Origin: Jaminaea rosea
Taxonomy: Eukaryota; Basidiomycota; Exobasidiomycetes; Microstromatales
Length of the DNA stretch: 64,000 nucleotides
Reading direction: 5' to 3'
NCBI RefSeq assembly: GCF_003144245.1
Contig: NW_020289975.1
Span: 2,065,496 to 2,129,495 of the forward strand
This document shows positions 1 to 11,826 of this stretch, in pieces. The notes under the pieces are model-generated. The model made no database searches. It was not told where the DNA came from and was given only the letters and a program-made list of their open reading frames with translations. Each line of letters opens with the position of its first letter. Position 1 is the stretch's first letter. The position numbers and the translations under genes are program-made.

Positions 1-3000
1 CATGTTTGGAGTCTGGTGGCCCCCAGCACCTATGTTGCTCGAGGCGGGACCGCCGTGACCCACGGCGACGTGCATGTCAAGCATGGAGCCGCTCGGTGCG
101 AGAGAGAGCTGCGATGCAGTGCGATTGCCGAAGCCACGGGGCGTGCTCATCTGTAGAGGCGTAGGCGGGATGAGACCGTCTGGCGTGGAGGGCATGGCTG
201 GGGAAGTGGCCATCGATCCGGGCACGCCGCGAAGATCTGAAGCGCTCGCACCGCGATTCAGTGGAGGCACCCGACTGGACGGCACTGGTCTTCTCGGAGT
301 CATGACGCCGGCACTCGACGATAGACGGTGTTGCTGCGGGTCGTCGATGGTGTGCGGGTCTGTCCTGAGGTTGAGTTGAGGTGGCACGGGGGGCACAGGC
401 ATCTGCTTATTGGGATTGTACTTCAGCCCTGCGTCAGAGCTGACGTTCTTTCGACGAGCCTCTCGTGCCGAGGCCACATCGCGCTCCTTGAGCATCCTTT
501 CCTCGGGACCCAAGTCCTCGTCGTTGATGAGCTGAGCACGACCGGCGCCGGGACCACTGAGAAGTGCAGAGGCGCTGCGATTCCGCGAGATGCTCTTACG
601 GTTGGACAAGCCGGCACCCGGCATCCGATCCGATGGAGCCGTGTCGTTTGAGCCGGTGCGAGCCATGGCAATCGTGGCAGCACGCTCCTTGGCCATCTTC
701 GCCTCGACCGGATGAGTACGCTCCCATTCCTCCTGTCTCGCCTGCTGCTCCATCGCAATATACTTTGCTTGGACAGACAAGAAATTCTGCAGCGTCCTCC
801 AGCGATGAGACGACGCTGGCGGATTCATTTGAGTGTGCAGCTTGAGGCGGTCAGCCGACAGTGGATCGTGCTGGCCCACGCGCTTGACGCGGATCTTGGT
901 TCGAGGAGCCCGACCTGATGAGGACGAGGTCGGCTGGCCATGCTGCTGCGAGCTGCTATGTCCTGCAAGGCTGCCTTGATCCTCGCCTGTCGCTGAACTG
1001 CCTCTCTCGCGATCTGCTGCGCGCCGCGCATCGTCCTCGGCTTCGGTACGCAGGGCATCGTCAAAGTCGCGATCGCTCTCCCTCTCCCACAAACCAGGCC
1101 CAACAACATGAACATCAATCATATCCTCGTCCCTCATCATACATTCAAGGCAGACTTCTGGGTCGTTGACGCTGCGCCGCACTCCATCGGGTCCAATCAA
1201 TCCCGAAAGCAGACCGTCTGGGCGCTGCTGCAGCTCGAACGGCGGAACCAGACTGCGCTGTGGAATCATACCGGGGTACACGCGACCACCGGCAATACCG
1301 GCTCCTCCAGGAGTGGCAGTCGTGGAGGGAGAAGGAAACGAGGGATACGGCCCGTTGCTGCCAAGGGCAAAGTCATTGCCGCCGCCCATGGCCAGATTGA
1401 TGGCGCCTACGCTGCGTCGCTGGTCTCGCGCTTGCTGGCGTTGGAGCTGCTGCGTGCTAATAGCTCCGCTCGGCGCACCGTTGAGACGATCCGAGATTGG
1501 GGAGGACCCGGAAATGCCAGACATCCCGTCGTAGGGCGATGACGGCTGCTTCTGTCGACCCCCCGCCTCGTTGGGCACCAGCTGGAGCGGCTTGAGCTGT
1601 CCCCGCAGCGTCGTTCGTCTGCCAGCGGCGTCACTTGGTTTGTCGCTCTTCTGCTTGCGCTTCATCATTGCTCGCTCCCACTCTGCCCTCGCCTCGATCT
1701 CTCCTTCTGGCGGCGGGCTGGGCTCGCGTGATGGAGTCTCGGCGCTGTCTTCCATCGATGATCGGCCAAGTGGTTCGGGGACAGTAGGCGCCTCGACGAG
1801 AGCAGCACGTGGCAGCATCCCAGCATTGGAACCTGCACGAGGCCGCCTATTTGCGACATCGGTATTCTCCTCCTCGCCATCAGACGGCGTGACCTCCTGG
1901 CGCTGAGCTGGACCCGCAACATTGTGAGCCCCGAGTCCCGCTAATCCTTTTTGTTCCTGAAGCGAGGCCACACCTGCTGCTTGCATCGCTGGCGTCACGT
2001 TGACGAGGGGCCTGGTGCGAAAGTCGGAAACTGGAGACGAAAGATTTGCTGGTGCCATCATCAAGGGAGTCTTGGCCGCAACGTTGCTTGGTAGAGGAGG
2101 GGGTATCACACTGTCGGAGAGGGGAGAAGTGAGGTTGACGGGCTTTGCTGGTGGTGAGGGAGATTCCTTGGCAGGGAGCGAGGGGGCAGGCTCCTTGTCT
2201 GGGACTGCTGGTGGCGGGAGAGGTGTCGCCGCGGAACGCGCTGCTACTGCAGGCGTCTGTGGTTGCTCCTTCAATTGAAGTGAGTCTGAAGCTACCCGGC
2301 TGTGAGCTGCCTTCAGCGTACGTTGGCGTTCCAAACTGGTCTGCTCGGCAGACTCATCGGACACGATACCTTGAGCGACAAAATTGGTCGGCGACAGGGG
2401 CGATTGAGGTGTCATCGCAGGGCTCTGCTTCGTGCTCGCCGTCGACGGGGATGCCATGGACTGCCTTCGTACCTCGTTGCCCGCCGTACTCAGCTCCAGC
2501 TTCCTCAACGCTGGTGAATTCCTCCTGCTAGCGGCGGATCCACTAGCCCATCCTCCTGGCAGATTGAGATCTGATGAGCTCGCAGCTGGAGGGCCGTTGG
2601 CGTACTTTGAACTCATCACTTCCACTCCGTCCTCTGCACCGATGCCAACGCCCCCGCTGGACCCGCTTGCCGCTTGCCCTTGCCCTCTCGCGATCTGTGG
2701 TCCAAGCTGCGCAGATGTTGGGGTCGCGGCTCCGCCATTGAGACCTTCAACGCTCTTGGCGTATGTGGGGCCGCTCAAAGCCGTCTGAAAAGACAAGACT
2801 GACGCCCTTTTGTTGGTGTTGCTCTCGCCCGTCCCATGCGTGTGGTGACTACCTTCGCCTGGTCCGCTAGCTCCACTGAGATTGGCCAATCGTGCGCCAC
2901 TACTCTCCATGCTCAATGAACTGAGTGGTCTTGTAAAGCTCGCTGGAGATTGCGCAGGCATCTCTGGCTGGGCGTATAGGTCTGCAGAAGAGCCAAAGTA

Positions 3001-3594
3001 CTGTCCGGACGGAGTACGTGAATGTGAAGGCCCTGCTACATTCGTCGAATCTGGTGCGAAGGAGCCATAAGCAGCGCTCGAACCCATCAAGGGCTGAGCT
3101 TTGGGCGTCGCGACTGCGGTAGGCGTCATGCTGGCCGTCACGCTTCTCTCCTCTGGCGTTCCTAGCCGTTGAGGCGTTGTAGACCATCCCTGCTTTTTGA
3201 TCTGCGATGACAAGGGGCTGTTGTCTGCAGATCGGACACCACTCGGCTGACCATCGTAAGGCTGCCTCAGCTGCTGCTCACGAAAGGCTTGCGGCGACAT
3301 TCTGACTGCAAAAGATGCTCTGGGGCTCGACGATGCGCTAGATCTTCCCTGGGGAGCTCTCACATCGGCCCCTGCGTCCTTGGGGGGTGTGCGAGGGCTC
3401 GTCGTACGGTGAGGAGTAGTCGGAGAAGTTGGAGTGGTGGGAGATGGAGAAGCCTCCGTTGCACCTGGAGAGATGCCTAGATCGAAAGAGTTGCCAAAGT
3501 CGATATTACGAGCCCACGTCGGCGCACGATAGAGGCCAGTGACTCCCGGCTGACGCTTTGGTGGCTGCTGCTGATGCGCAGGCGGCAACGCCAT
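1..3594 (-). CDS. Long disordered protein with CxxC core motif, 3' end cut by window edge
   Basis: One reading frame stays open from the ATG at 3594 down to base 1 (1198 codons) and leaves the window without a stop, so the C-terminus is missing. Function not recognised. The first ~800 residues are Ser/Pro/Thr/Ala-rich and probably disordered, with many short S/T-P sites that could be kinase targets. A more ordered, charged core follows at about residues 800-850 (plus positions ~1040-1175). It has a CLECMMRDEDM motif and then WERESD, and looks like a conserved fungal domain, perhaps metal-binding through CxxC. Further on are a basic helix (~970-1010) and a Pro-rich stretch (PVPPVPP). The start is the first ATG in the frame. 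Competing frames here have only short ORFs, which supports this frame. I infer a signalling, cytoskeletal or polarity scaffold only from composition. Confidence 0.75.
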   Translation of the reverse strand, partial: MALPPAHQQQPPKRQPGVTGLYRAPTWARNIDFGNSFDLGISPGATEASPSPTTPTSPTTPHRTTSPRTPPKDAGADVRAPQGRSSASSSPRASFAVRMSPQAFREQQLRQPYDGQPSGVRSADNSPLSSQIKKQGWSTTPQRLGTPEERSVTASMTPTAVATPKAQPLMGSSAAYGSFAPDSTNVAGPSHSRTPSGQYFGSSADLYAQPEMPAQSPASFTRPLSSLSMESSGARLANLSGASGPGEGSHHTHGTGESNTNKRASVLSFQTALSGPTYAKSVEGLNGGAATPTSAQLGPQIARGQGQAASGSSGGVGIGAEDGVEVMSSKYANGPPAASSSDLNLPGGWASGSAASRRNSPALRKLELSTAGNEVRRQSMASPSTASTKQSPAMTPQSPLSPTNFVAQGIVSDESAEQTSLERQRTLKAAHSRVASDSLQLKEQPQTPAVAARSAATPLPPPAVPDKEPAPSLPAKESPSPPAKPVNLTSPLSDSVIPPPLPSNVAAKTPLMMAPANLSSPVSDFRTRPLVNVTPAMQAAGVASLQEQKGLAGLGAHNVAGPAQRQEVTPSDGEEENTDVANRRPRAGSNAGMLPRAALVEAPTVPEPLGRSSMEDSAETPSREPSPPPEGEIEARAEWERAMMKRKQKSDKPSDAAGRRTTLRGQLKPLQLVPNEAGGRQKQPSSPYDGMSGISGSSPISDRLNGAPSGAISTQQLQRQQARDQRRSVGAINLAMGGGNDFALGSNGPYPSFPSPSTTATPGGAGIAGGRVYPGMIPQRSLVPPFELQQRPDGLLSGLIGPDGVRRSVNDPEVCLECMMRDEDMIDVHVVGPGLWERESDRDFDDALRTEAEDDARRAADRERGSSATGEDQGSLAGHSSSQQHGQPTSSSSGRAPRTKIRVKRVGQHDPLSADRLKLHTQMNPPASSHRWRTLQNFLSVQAKYIAMEQQARQEEWERTHPVEAKMAKERAATIAMARTGSNDTAPSDRMPGAGLSNRKSISRNRSASALLSGPGAGRAQLINDEDLGPEERMLKERDVASAREARRKNVSSDAGLKYNPNKQMPVPPVPPQLNLRTDPHTIDDPQQHRLSSSAGVMTPRRPVPSSRVPPLNRGASASDLRGVPGSMATSPAMPSTPDGLIPPTPLQMSTPRGFGNRTASQLSLAPSGSMLDMHVAVGHGGPASSNIGAGGHQTPNM

Positions 3595-4588
3595 GGCAGA
3601 GAGCGTGGGCGTGGGCGTGAGCGTGGGCCAAGGCCGGCGCTGTTGAATGATCAGGAGCCAGCTAGTCTCTGTATGCTGACGAGGGGGGGAGGGGGCTGCG
3701 GGCGTCGCTTAGTAGCGGGTGAACGTCGAAGACGATGATGGTGGTTGGTGCATTGAAGGGATCCTCGTTGCGCGCTGGCTCGTCGCAGCGGATACAATAG
3801 CGGCAGTGACGAGGAAGCAGCAAAAGATGAGTTGTGCCTGCTATACTCCTCTGTGATGGCTGATTGTATTAGTGCTGCACAATGCGAGCAGAGGGGACGA
3901 GGTAATGGACGCCCGCGCAAGACGTGTGGGGGATACCCTCGAGTATATGCTGCAAAGGCACAAAAGGTAAGAAGAGGGAGACCCTTCCTTTGTCGTCGAA
4001 GAGCTCTTGTTGCACTGGCCCCGACTTGACTAATGATGATAGGATAGGTAGATACGGTCTCTGGACGTCGATGTAAGAAGGTAGCTGACAGGCAAGCCCC
4101 CCCACTTGGCCGCTCTCTCTGTCGATCTTGTCTGGCATCCGGGCGGGCAGCAAGGCTCGACTCTGACTGTCCAGCCCCTTGAGCCTGTGCTAGTCTGGCG
4201 CCGTCGTCTCGCCTGCTGCCACGCCCACCGCGACCCAACAGCACAAAATCCTAGCCCTATTCGCCCGCGCCCGCCGGCAGCGGAAGACGACGAAACCCCC
4301 GCCCAGACCAAAGCAGGCGAAACCAAAAGGGCGCCACGCCACGCCCGCGTGCGGGGCAGCAGATACGCGGCGACTACGACGACCAGCAGGAGGTATCATA
4401 TTTGGAATTGAAATGTATGCTGACTACGTTGGAAGGCGTACGCAAGTCAATTCGAGCGACATGAGAGTGATCGAGCACGTAAAGAAAGAGAGTCGGCGGT
4501 CTCGTTAGTCAGTTCTCGATCAAGTCGGCGACGGCTCGGGCGATGTGGTAGGACTGCCAGCTGGTGATAGGACTGCTCCTGTTGCTGG
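3595..4588. other. Intergenic region between two minus-strand genes
   Basis: About 1 kb between the stop of the DUF2433 gene and the ATG of the long disordered gene. It should hold the promoter and 5' leader of the latter. An open frame of 197 codons on the minus strand (3651-4244) is basic and Arg/Ser-rich with no family signal; I treat it as chance. There are short C-rich and GC-rich runs but no clear TATA box and no RNA gene. Confidence 0.5.
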
Positions 4589-6993
4589 TCATGCTGACGG
4601 CCCGGAGCTAGCTTTGGCGGGAGCAGAAGAAGAGTTGCCTCCCTCAGTGGCGGCGCCTCCATCGCTGTTCAACCCACCGCTTCGAGGCCCTTTACCGCCA
4701 CGCCCACTGCCACTACGCCCTGCACCACCACGCCCACCGCTACGTCCTCCGCGAGCCCCACGGCCAGACGCTGCGCCCTCCTTGCCGCTCTCATCGCCAG
4801 ATCTGGTGCCACCAAGTGTACTCTCACCAGACGCTGTTGCTCCACCTGCTGCGGCCTTCTCGCCTTCACTGGCACCAGCCGGCTTCGACTCCGTCTGCTG
4901 CTTATCATCCTTCTTCTTAGTACCCTTGCCTCCCTCCTTCTTCGCGGGACCCTCACCCCCACTCGTTAAGCCTTCTGCTCCGGACGTCTCTCCACCAGTT
5001 CCACTCTCACCAAGCGCGCCGCCCTTGGATCCTTTGTTCTTGCCACCGCGGGGCCTCTTGCTCTTGGTCGCCGCCGTTGGAGCACCCAGGCTCGTCGTCG
5101 ATGACTCCGTCGCCGCACCAGCAGCTTCATTTGGCCCCACCGCCGCTTCAGAACCCTTCTTCTCAGCATCTTTTGCTAGACGCTCGTGCTTGTAAGCGAG
5201 CTGTTTCGCTTTGCCCTGTTCACCGTCGCTCTGCGCTGGTGCGGAGCCATTAGTGCCGGATCGCTGGTGATGGAGCTGGCCACCGGCAGGACGCGCGACG
5301 TTAGAGTTCGCAGGGCCTTTGGATGGGTTGCCTCTCGCAAAGACTGAGGGGCTGGCTGCGCTTGCCGGGCCAGAGGGCGGATTGCGAGGGCTCGCAGCTG
5401 CGGTTGCGGCTGAGACTGGGCTTGGTTTTGCGGATGCCGCCGCCAATCCCTTGCCGTTGGTCGGGCCGGACACAGCCGAGGCAACGGCGGGGGTGGCAGA
5501 TGTGCCGGGCTGAGCCATTTGGGGCGTACTTGCTTTCCTCGACGCGAAGTTGAAGCCTTGGGATTTGGTCTCTGAGGCAATGCGCCCATCCTTGATGTCG
5601 AGCACCAAGGATCCGAACGCCGCATCTGGCAAATTCCAATTCCACGTATTCTTCCAAGCCGGTTCCTCGCTCGCAGCGCCCGTCGCCGTGGCGAGGGGAG
5701 GAACCCGATTGGTAGCAGCGAGGGCATGGTTGAGGAGGATGCGCTGATTGTCGTCTATTACCTCGTCGACCTGCGTCTTGACCGTCTCCCAGATCTCGTT
5801 GAATGCGCTCTTTGCGTGAAGAAACTTGTTGCGGAAATTCTCCATATCGTGCTGGACTGAGAACTCATTGTATGAGATGCCGTAACGGAAGTGAAGGCCG
5901 GCAGAGAGGGTGAGATCGGCCTTGACTGCCAATGCGACTTGGGTGAGGATTGGCTCTCGTCCTGGAGAGGCGTGCGTGATGAGAATGCGAGTCTCCGTAG
6001 GATCGAAGGTCTATCGGCATCAAGAGACACAGACCTTCAGCATAAGTACGTAGGGCATCCTCTTCGCTTGCACGTCTTACCTTTTGTGCTGTGTCGATAA
6101 GCTCGCCAATCTGTAGAATGGTGGTCCACATGGTACCCTGCCCACCGGCAATCGTCGCTGCTCCCTCACCATTGTCGAAGAGCTTGTGCATGACGACGGC
6201 GCCACCCAGACCAAAGAGCCTCAGTCGCACGCCGCCGACCTCAATAGCCCTCGTCGTTGCCTCGTCGAGAACCTGTAGATTGTGCACCCGATACTCGCCC
6301 GTTCGGAAGCGCTCGAGCACACCAACGTCCTCGCATGCTCCCCATACCGTGAAGACCGGGACTTCGAGCTTGAGCGACCCGTCCAAGAGCATTGGGAACT
6401 CAGAGAGGAGAGGCGATGGATTCGCCATGATCTGTGATCGCATTTGCGAAGCAGCTGAAGCGCCTGGGGCATTTGGCGGCCCACGACTGGCATCCGCTGC
6501 CAAGAGCTTGCTGCGTAGCTGTTGAGGGATGAGGGACGAGTACTGGACGAGGTGTCGAAGCGTTTTGTCGCTGATTCTCTCGATACTCTCCCTGGTGTAG
6601 AAGCCGAAATCACCCGTGTGTAGAATGGCAACGGCATTGTGCTCAGAGGCGAGAGCGTTCAAGGACTTCACGTTGCCTGCCAGCAGAGAGCAGAGGAGGG
6701 ATTGAGCACATATCCAGCAATGCTTTTCAGCGGCACGTTCACGCCCACGTCCGCGCCCACGCCCACACCAACTCACCTCGGACGTCAGCGATGCAAAGGA
6801 TACGACCATTGGGCCCATCTATGATGTGAGGTGGGGCCTCCGAGGAGACGCTGGCGTTGTTGCTAAGAGTCATCGCGGATCGTCGGCTGCTGCTTGTTGA
6901 GAGGGAGCCATTGTTGAGCTGTGAGGCATGAGCAGCGATGGGTTGCGTCTGAGGATGGCCTCCAGGACGACGTGGTGACAATGCGCTGGTCAT
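4589..6993 (-). CDS. DUF2433 metallophosphoesterase-like protein with RGG-rich tail
   Basis: Three exons: 6993-6777, 6676-6081 and 6010-4589, giving 744 aa; phases match at both junctions. The N-terminal ~400 residues resemble the fungal DUF2433 family, which has a degenerate calcineurin-like phosphoesterase fold. Visible motifs in order are ADVRGN (exon 1/2 junction), LHTGDFGFY, FPMLLDGSL, VWGACED (where active enzymes have GNHE/D), GGQGTMWTT, and THASPGRE near the start of exon 3. The changed GNH position suggests altered or lost catalysis. The rest is low complexity: Ala/Ser/Pro-rich, then Lys/Glu-rich, ending in an RGG/GRGG tract (about the last 60 residues) typical of RNA-binding tails. 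An in-frame ATG at 7050 would add 19 residues; I prefer 6993. Cellular role of the family is not established. It shares a ~500-bp divergent promoter with eIF5B. Confidence 0.85.
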
Positions 6994-7510
6994 GATAGGG
7001 GATTGGGCAATACGAAGCTGAAGGTACGAGATGGGGGCAGCTTCGAGCAACGAGCGTCGTCTGAATCCAACACGAGACGAATTGAGCCAGTCGACGTCGA
7101 GTGGGCGACCGAGGCACAGACCAGGTCGCTCAGCTCAAGCTTCCAGGCTCAGGCCTCTGGCTCCGCCCAGTCCAGCGTCCCCCTTCGTCGATTTTGTGAG
7201 ACGCAGCGCGCAGAGGGCAAGCAGGGCGGGCGGCCCGGGGGCGCTGAGCGGACCACAAGAGAGAGCGGACCGGCGATATCATAGGGTGAGGCGGCCCAGG
7301 GTCGTTGAGCAGCGGCGGCCTTTTGACATTGATTCGACATTTTGAACGTCGAATCCTACGCAAGCTCGTCGACATCACTGCATTTCAGGCAGCTGGAGGC
7401 ATTCGCAGACGCAGCAGAGCCAGCGACGCCACCATCTCATCCTCACAGCTCAAGAGCGGAACCCTTTCGGCTTGAGACATAATTCATCGTGAAGTAGACG
7501 CGGCCTCGCA
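6994..7510. promoter_or_regulatory. Divergent promoter between DUF2433 gene and eIF5B
   Basis: A 517-bp gap between two head-to-head start codons. It must hold the leaders and promoters of both genes. No TATA box is obvious on either side. The segment just before the eIF5B ATG is A/C-rich, as fungal 5' leaders often are. Confidence 0.5.
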
Positions 7511-10500
7511 ATGGGCAAGAAGAAGGGAAACAAGAAGGGCGGTGGCGATGACTACTGGTGAGTGAGCGCGGCGCTGCGATCAGGCATATATGACAGCTTC
7601 TGATCGACCCCTTTTCTTTGTTCTTGCAGGGACGAGGCAGGTGAACTCCTGCCGCCGAACCTGCCCAACGCAGGCGTAGACGGCGCCGACGATGAGCCCG
7701 TCACCAAGACGAAGAATGCATTCGCCAGCATGCAGATCGAGGAGAGCACCAATGGAGCAGACGGTGGAGACGATGAAGAAGAGGGCGGCTTGATGGCAGC
7801 CATCAAGAAGAGCAACGCAGGGGGCAAGAAGGGAGGCAAGAAAGGAAAGAAGCAAAAGGAAGAGATCGACTGGGACGCCATCGAGGCAGACATGGCGCCT
7901 GAAAATGGCCCAGCTGATGAAGACAGCAAGGCAGCAATCCCGCGCAACATGGACGAGGAGTTCCCAATCGATGACGAAAAGGTCGCAAAGGGCAACAAGA
8001 AGGCTGGCGATGCAGACGGCGCCAGCACACCCGTGGCCGGCGATGATCCTGAGGACGACGGCGCACCTAAGCTCTTGAGCAAGAAAGAAAAAGAAAAACT
8101 CAAAAAGGAGAAGGAAAAGGCGAAGAAGAAGGCACAGGCAGCGGCCAAGAAGGCGGCTGCGGGTGGTGGTGATGATAGCAATGATGTCAAGCCGACCCCA
8201 CCAGCAGAGACGCCTACGCCTGCTCCCGAGAATGGCGGTGGCGGCGATGACGACGATGAAGATGGCGAGGAGGGCGGCGGAGGAGCGTCCGCAGCAGACA
8301 AAAAGAAGAAGAAGAAGAAGAAAAAGGCTGCAGAGCCTGCTCCTGCTCCTGCGGCGACCACCAAGAAGCCAAATGCTGCTCTTGCGGCCCTGCAAGCCCG
8401 CATGGCTGCGCAGAAGAAAGCAGAGGAGGAGGCGAGAGCTGCTGAGGAAGCCGCGAGAAAGGCCGAGGAGGAGGCGGAGCGCAAGGAAAAGGAAGAGGAG
8501 GAACGAAAAGAGGCTGAGCGTCAGCGAAAAAAGGAAAAGGAAAAGGCAAAGAAGGAGCAGTTGAGAAAAGAGGGCAAGCTGCTCACGCCTAAGCAAAAGG
8601 CTGAGAAGCAGGCGGCCGAGGCTCGTTTGCAGGCCATGATCAAGAGCGGCCAGGTCAAGGTCGACGGCCTGAGCAAGGGCAATGACGCAGGACCGAGCGA
8701 GGGCAAGCAGCGCACGGCCGTGGTCGACAAGAAGCCCAAGAAGAGGGGTCAGCAGAAGAGCGGGCCCAACAGTCTCCTCCTCGAGCCGGCGGCGTCGCCA
8801 AAGGAGGAAGAAGCGAAGGCCGTTTCGGTTGAAAGGCCTGAGGAGGCGAGGGCAGACTCACCCGTGCAGGCAGCAGAGCCGGAGACCGCAATCGATGAGG
8901 AGGACGAGGATGTTGCGGATGCTTGGGACGCAGACAGCGATGAAGATGATGCCAAGCCCGCGCAACCCGCAAAGAAGGATATCACGCCTAGCGGAATGGC
9001 TGAGCAAAACGGCTCGAGCAACAAGGCGGGCGCGGAGCAAGGGGAACAGAGTAGCGACGAGGACGACGACGACGATGACTCTGAAGACGACTCAGATGAC
9101 GACTCTTCCGACGACGAGCTCACCACCGCCCAACGTCAGGCCGCCGAGCGCAAAGCTCTCGCTGCCCAGCGCAGAGATGAGCAACACAAGCAGGCCCTTG
9201 CCGCTCGAAGCAAAGACAATCTGCGCAGCCCCATCTGCTGTATTCTTGGCCACGTCGACACGGGAAAGACGAAGCTGCTCGACAAAATTCGACAAACAAA
9301 TGTCCAAGAGGGAGAAGCCGGAGGTATCACCCAACAAATTGGTGCCACCTACTTTCCGGTGGAGACGCTCCAGCAGAAGATTGCGCCGATCGACCCCGAG
9401 GGCAAGCAAGAATTCAAGACGCCTGGTCTCCTTGTCATCGACACGCCTGGTCACGAATCCTTCACCAACCTGCGTACTCGCGGTAGCTCGCTTTGCAACA
9501 TTGCCATTCTCGTCGTCGACATCATGCACGGTCTCGAGCCCCAGACACTGGAGTCAATCCGACTGCTTCGCGACAAGAAGACGCCCTTCATTGTCGCCCT
9601 CAACAAGGTCGACCGTCTCTACGGCTGGAAAGCTACGCCCGACGGAGCGTTCCGCCACTCGCTGGCCAATCAAGACCGCGCCACACGAAACGAATTTGAG
9701 GAGCGAGCCTCCAAGGTTATGGTCGCCTTTGCGGAGCAGGGACTCAACGCTGTTCTTTACTACGACAACAAAAATTTCGCCAAGAATGTGTCTCTCGTCC
9801 CGACGTCGGCGCACACAGGCGAGGGTATTCCGGACATGCTTCAGCTCCTCGTCAATCTCACGCAGGAGCGCATGAGCGAGCGTCTCATGTACTTGTCTGA
9901 GCTCGAGTGCACTGTCCTCGAAGTCAAGGTCATTGAAGGATTGGGCACGACCATCGACGTCGTCCTGTCCAATGGTACGATGAACGAAGGAGACAAGATT
10001 GTCGTTTGCGGTCTGAATGGCCCCATCGTTACACAAGTGAGAGCGCTTCTCACTCCTCAGCCGATGAAGGAAATGCGTATCAAGGGAGCTTATGTGCACC
10101 ACAAGCACGTCAAGGCCGCACTTGGTGTCAAGATCTCGGCACCCGACCTCGAAAAGGCCATTGCAGGATCTCGCCTGCTCGTCTGTGGGCCAGACGATGA
10201 CGAGGAGGAGCTCAAGGAGGAGGTCATGTCCGACCTCACTGGTCTGCTCGATTCGGTCGACAAGAGCGGCAAAGGTGTGTGTGTGCAGGCGTCGACCCTC
10301 GGCTCTCTCGAAGCTCTGCTCGAATTTTTGCGCACGTCAAAGATCCCTGTCAGCGGCATCAATATCGGTCCCGTATACAAGAAGGATGTCATGCGAGCCT
10401 CGACGATCCTGGAGAAGGCGCGCGAGCTGGCGTGCATTCTTTGCTTCGACGTCACCGTCGACAAGGAGGCGGAGCGCTTAGCCGACGAGCTGGGCGTGCG

Positions 10501-11005
10501 ACTCTTCAAGGCCGACATTATCTATCACTTGTTCGATGCCTTCACCAAGTACAACGCCGAGGTCCTAGAGACGAAGAAGAAGGAGGCGGCACCCACTGCC
10601 GTGTGGCCCGTACGCCTCAAGATCCTGGCCTGCTTCGCCCGCCGAGACCCCATCATTCTGGGCGCTGAGCTCCTCGACAATACGGATTTGCGCGTTGGTA
10701 CGCCTCTGTGCGTTGTCAAGGGCAAGGAGATTGTTGACCTCGGCCGTGTGACGTCGCTCGAGGTCAACCACAAGCAGATGACGACGGTGAGCAAAAAGGA
10801 CGCCGGTGCGGGTGTGGCCGTCAAGATTGAGACCAACTCGGGCACGCCGCCGATGTTTGGACGCCACTTCGAGGAGAGCGATGTGCTTTATTCGCACATC
10901 AGCCGTGCTTCGATTGACGCACTCAAGAACCTCTTCTGGGACTCGGTGACGCTCGAGCAGAAGAAACTCATCAAGAACCTCAAGCCCCTCTTCAACATCC
11001 CGTGA
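7511..11005 (+). CDS. FUN12: Translation initiation factor eIF5B
   Basis: Two exons, 7511-7557 and 7630-11005, giving 1140 aa. The 15-codon first exon ([12 protein letters not shown]...) is needed because the long frame is otherwise open without a good start. eIF5B is the IF2-like GTPase that drives 60S joining on the initiation complex in the cytosol. The N-terminal ~520 residues are a Lys/Glu/Asp/Ala-rich charged region, as usual in eukaryotic eIF5B. The GTPase domain has G1 GHVDTGKT at ~556, G2 region [13 protein letters not shown]3 DTPGHES at ~620 and G4 NKVD at ~674. Domains II-IV follow and the protein ends in the typical short tail (LKPLFNIP). Length is close to other fungal eIF5Bs. 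The 72-bp intron near the 5' end may help expression. Confidence 0.97.
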
Positions 11006-11826
11006 GGCAGCGACGCCATATGATTTGTAACTTTCTTCCTTGCATTGCTTGACCCGACGCGTATCAATATCATCATTGAGAGTTGCCTTTTTGCTAGCCC
11101 GGGTTGAAATCAGAGTTCGGCCCGGCATTGCAAATGAAAGCGTCGTCGGATCACCCCTCGACTGTGCACGCGCTGCATGCCCGCCCTTGCCCTACGCTCT
11201 CCTCTGCCTTTCGCTGCTGCGTTGCGCCCGCCGGCCCTCTTTTGGCGCCGATGGGACATTTGAACTCGGCGCCGCCCTCGACCCGTTGACTCGCAGGAGC
11301 GAAGCGCATCGTCGTTGTTCTCTTGCCTTGATCACCCACCACCACCTCCTTGCCCGGAAACCTTTCACCGCTCTCGACTCTCAGCAGTCTCAATCCACCA
11401 CCACCGCCCTCACTTTCTTCAAGTCGCGCTCATAGACGCTCCCTTCCAACTTATGGTCGACCCTAGTTGTAGAAGCTGCAACGCCTTTGTGATCAACAGC
11501 ATCAGCAACGGACAGGGACACAGCCTCCGTTGCTCCCAGGGACTCTTGCTCCTCTTCCTGGACTCTTCCGACCGACCGCCCTAACGTCGAGAGTGCGCGA
11601 CCGATCCGATACGTGTCATAGACAAGAGCGCTACCACGAACGCCTTCCATCCTCGACCTATCATCCTGCTCCCTGCCTCGCGCCTTGCTCGGCCTTGGTA
11701 GAGACTGCGGCTGATGAAGGCATCCTCCATCATTGACACCCAACTGCGACTCCCCTGAGCATCTCGCATTCATCCCATCAGCATCCAACCAATACCCTTG
11801 CCACCCGCAATCCGCTCTTCTTCGCA
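11006..11826. other. Intergenic leader region upstream of 1048-aa gene
   Basis: 821 bp between the eIF5B stop and the next plus-strand ATG. It is CT-rich toward the 3' end, as expected of a 5' leader. Small ORFs (e.g. 11040-11435, +) show no family signal and could act as upstream ORFs if transcribed. No RNA gene or repeat seen. Confidence 0.45.

Noticed and set aside
3651-4244. 197-codon minus-strand frame upstream of the first gene
   Set aside because: Basic random-like composition, no family, and no splice link to the downstream gene that would improve it.
7552-8596. Long minus-strand frames over the 5' part of eIF5B
   Set aside because: Complement of Lys/Glu/Ala-rich eIF5B coding sequence. 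Hydrophobic Phe/Leu/Ser runs are an artefact of that bias.
8682-9875. 397-codon plus-strand frame inside eIF5B
   Set aside because: Shifted frame of the real gene, Arg/Ser-rich, with no domain; eIF5B motifs lie in the other frame.
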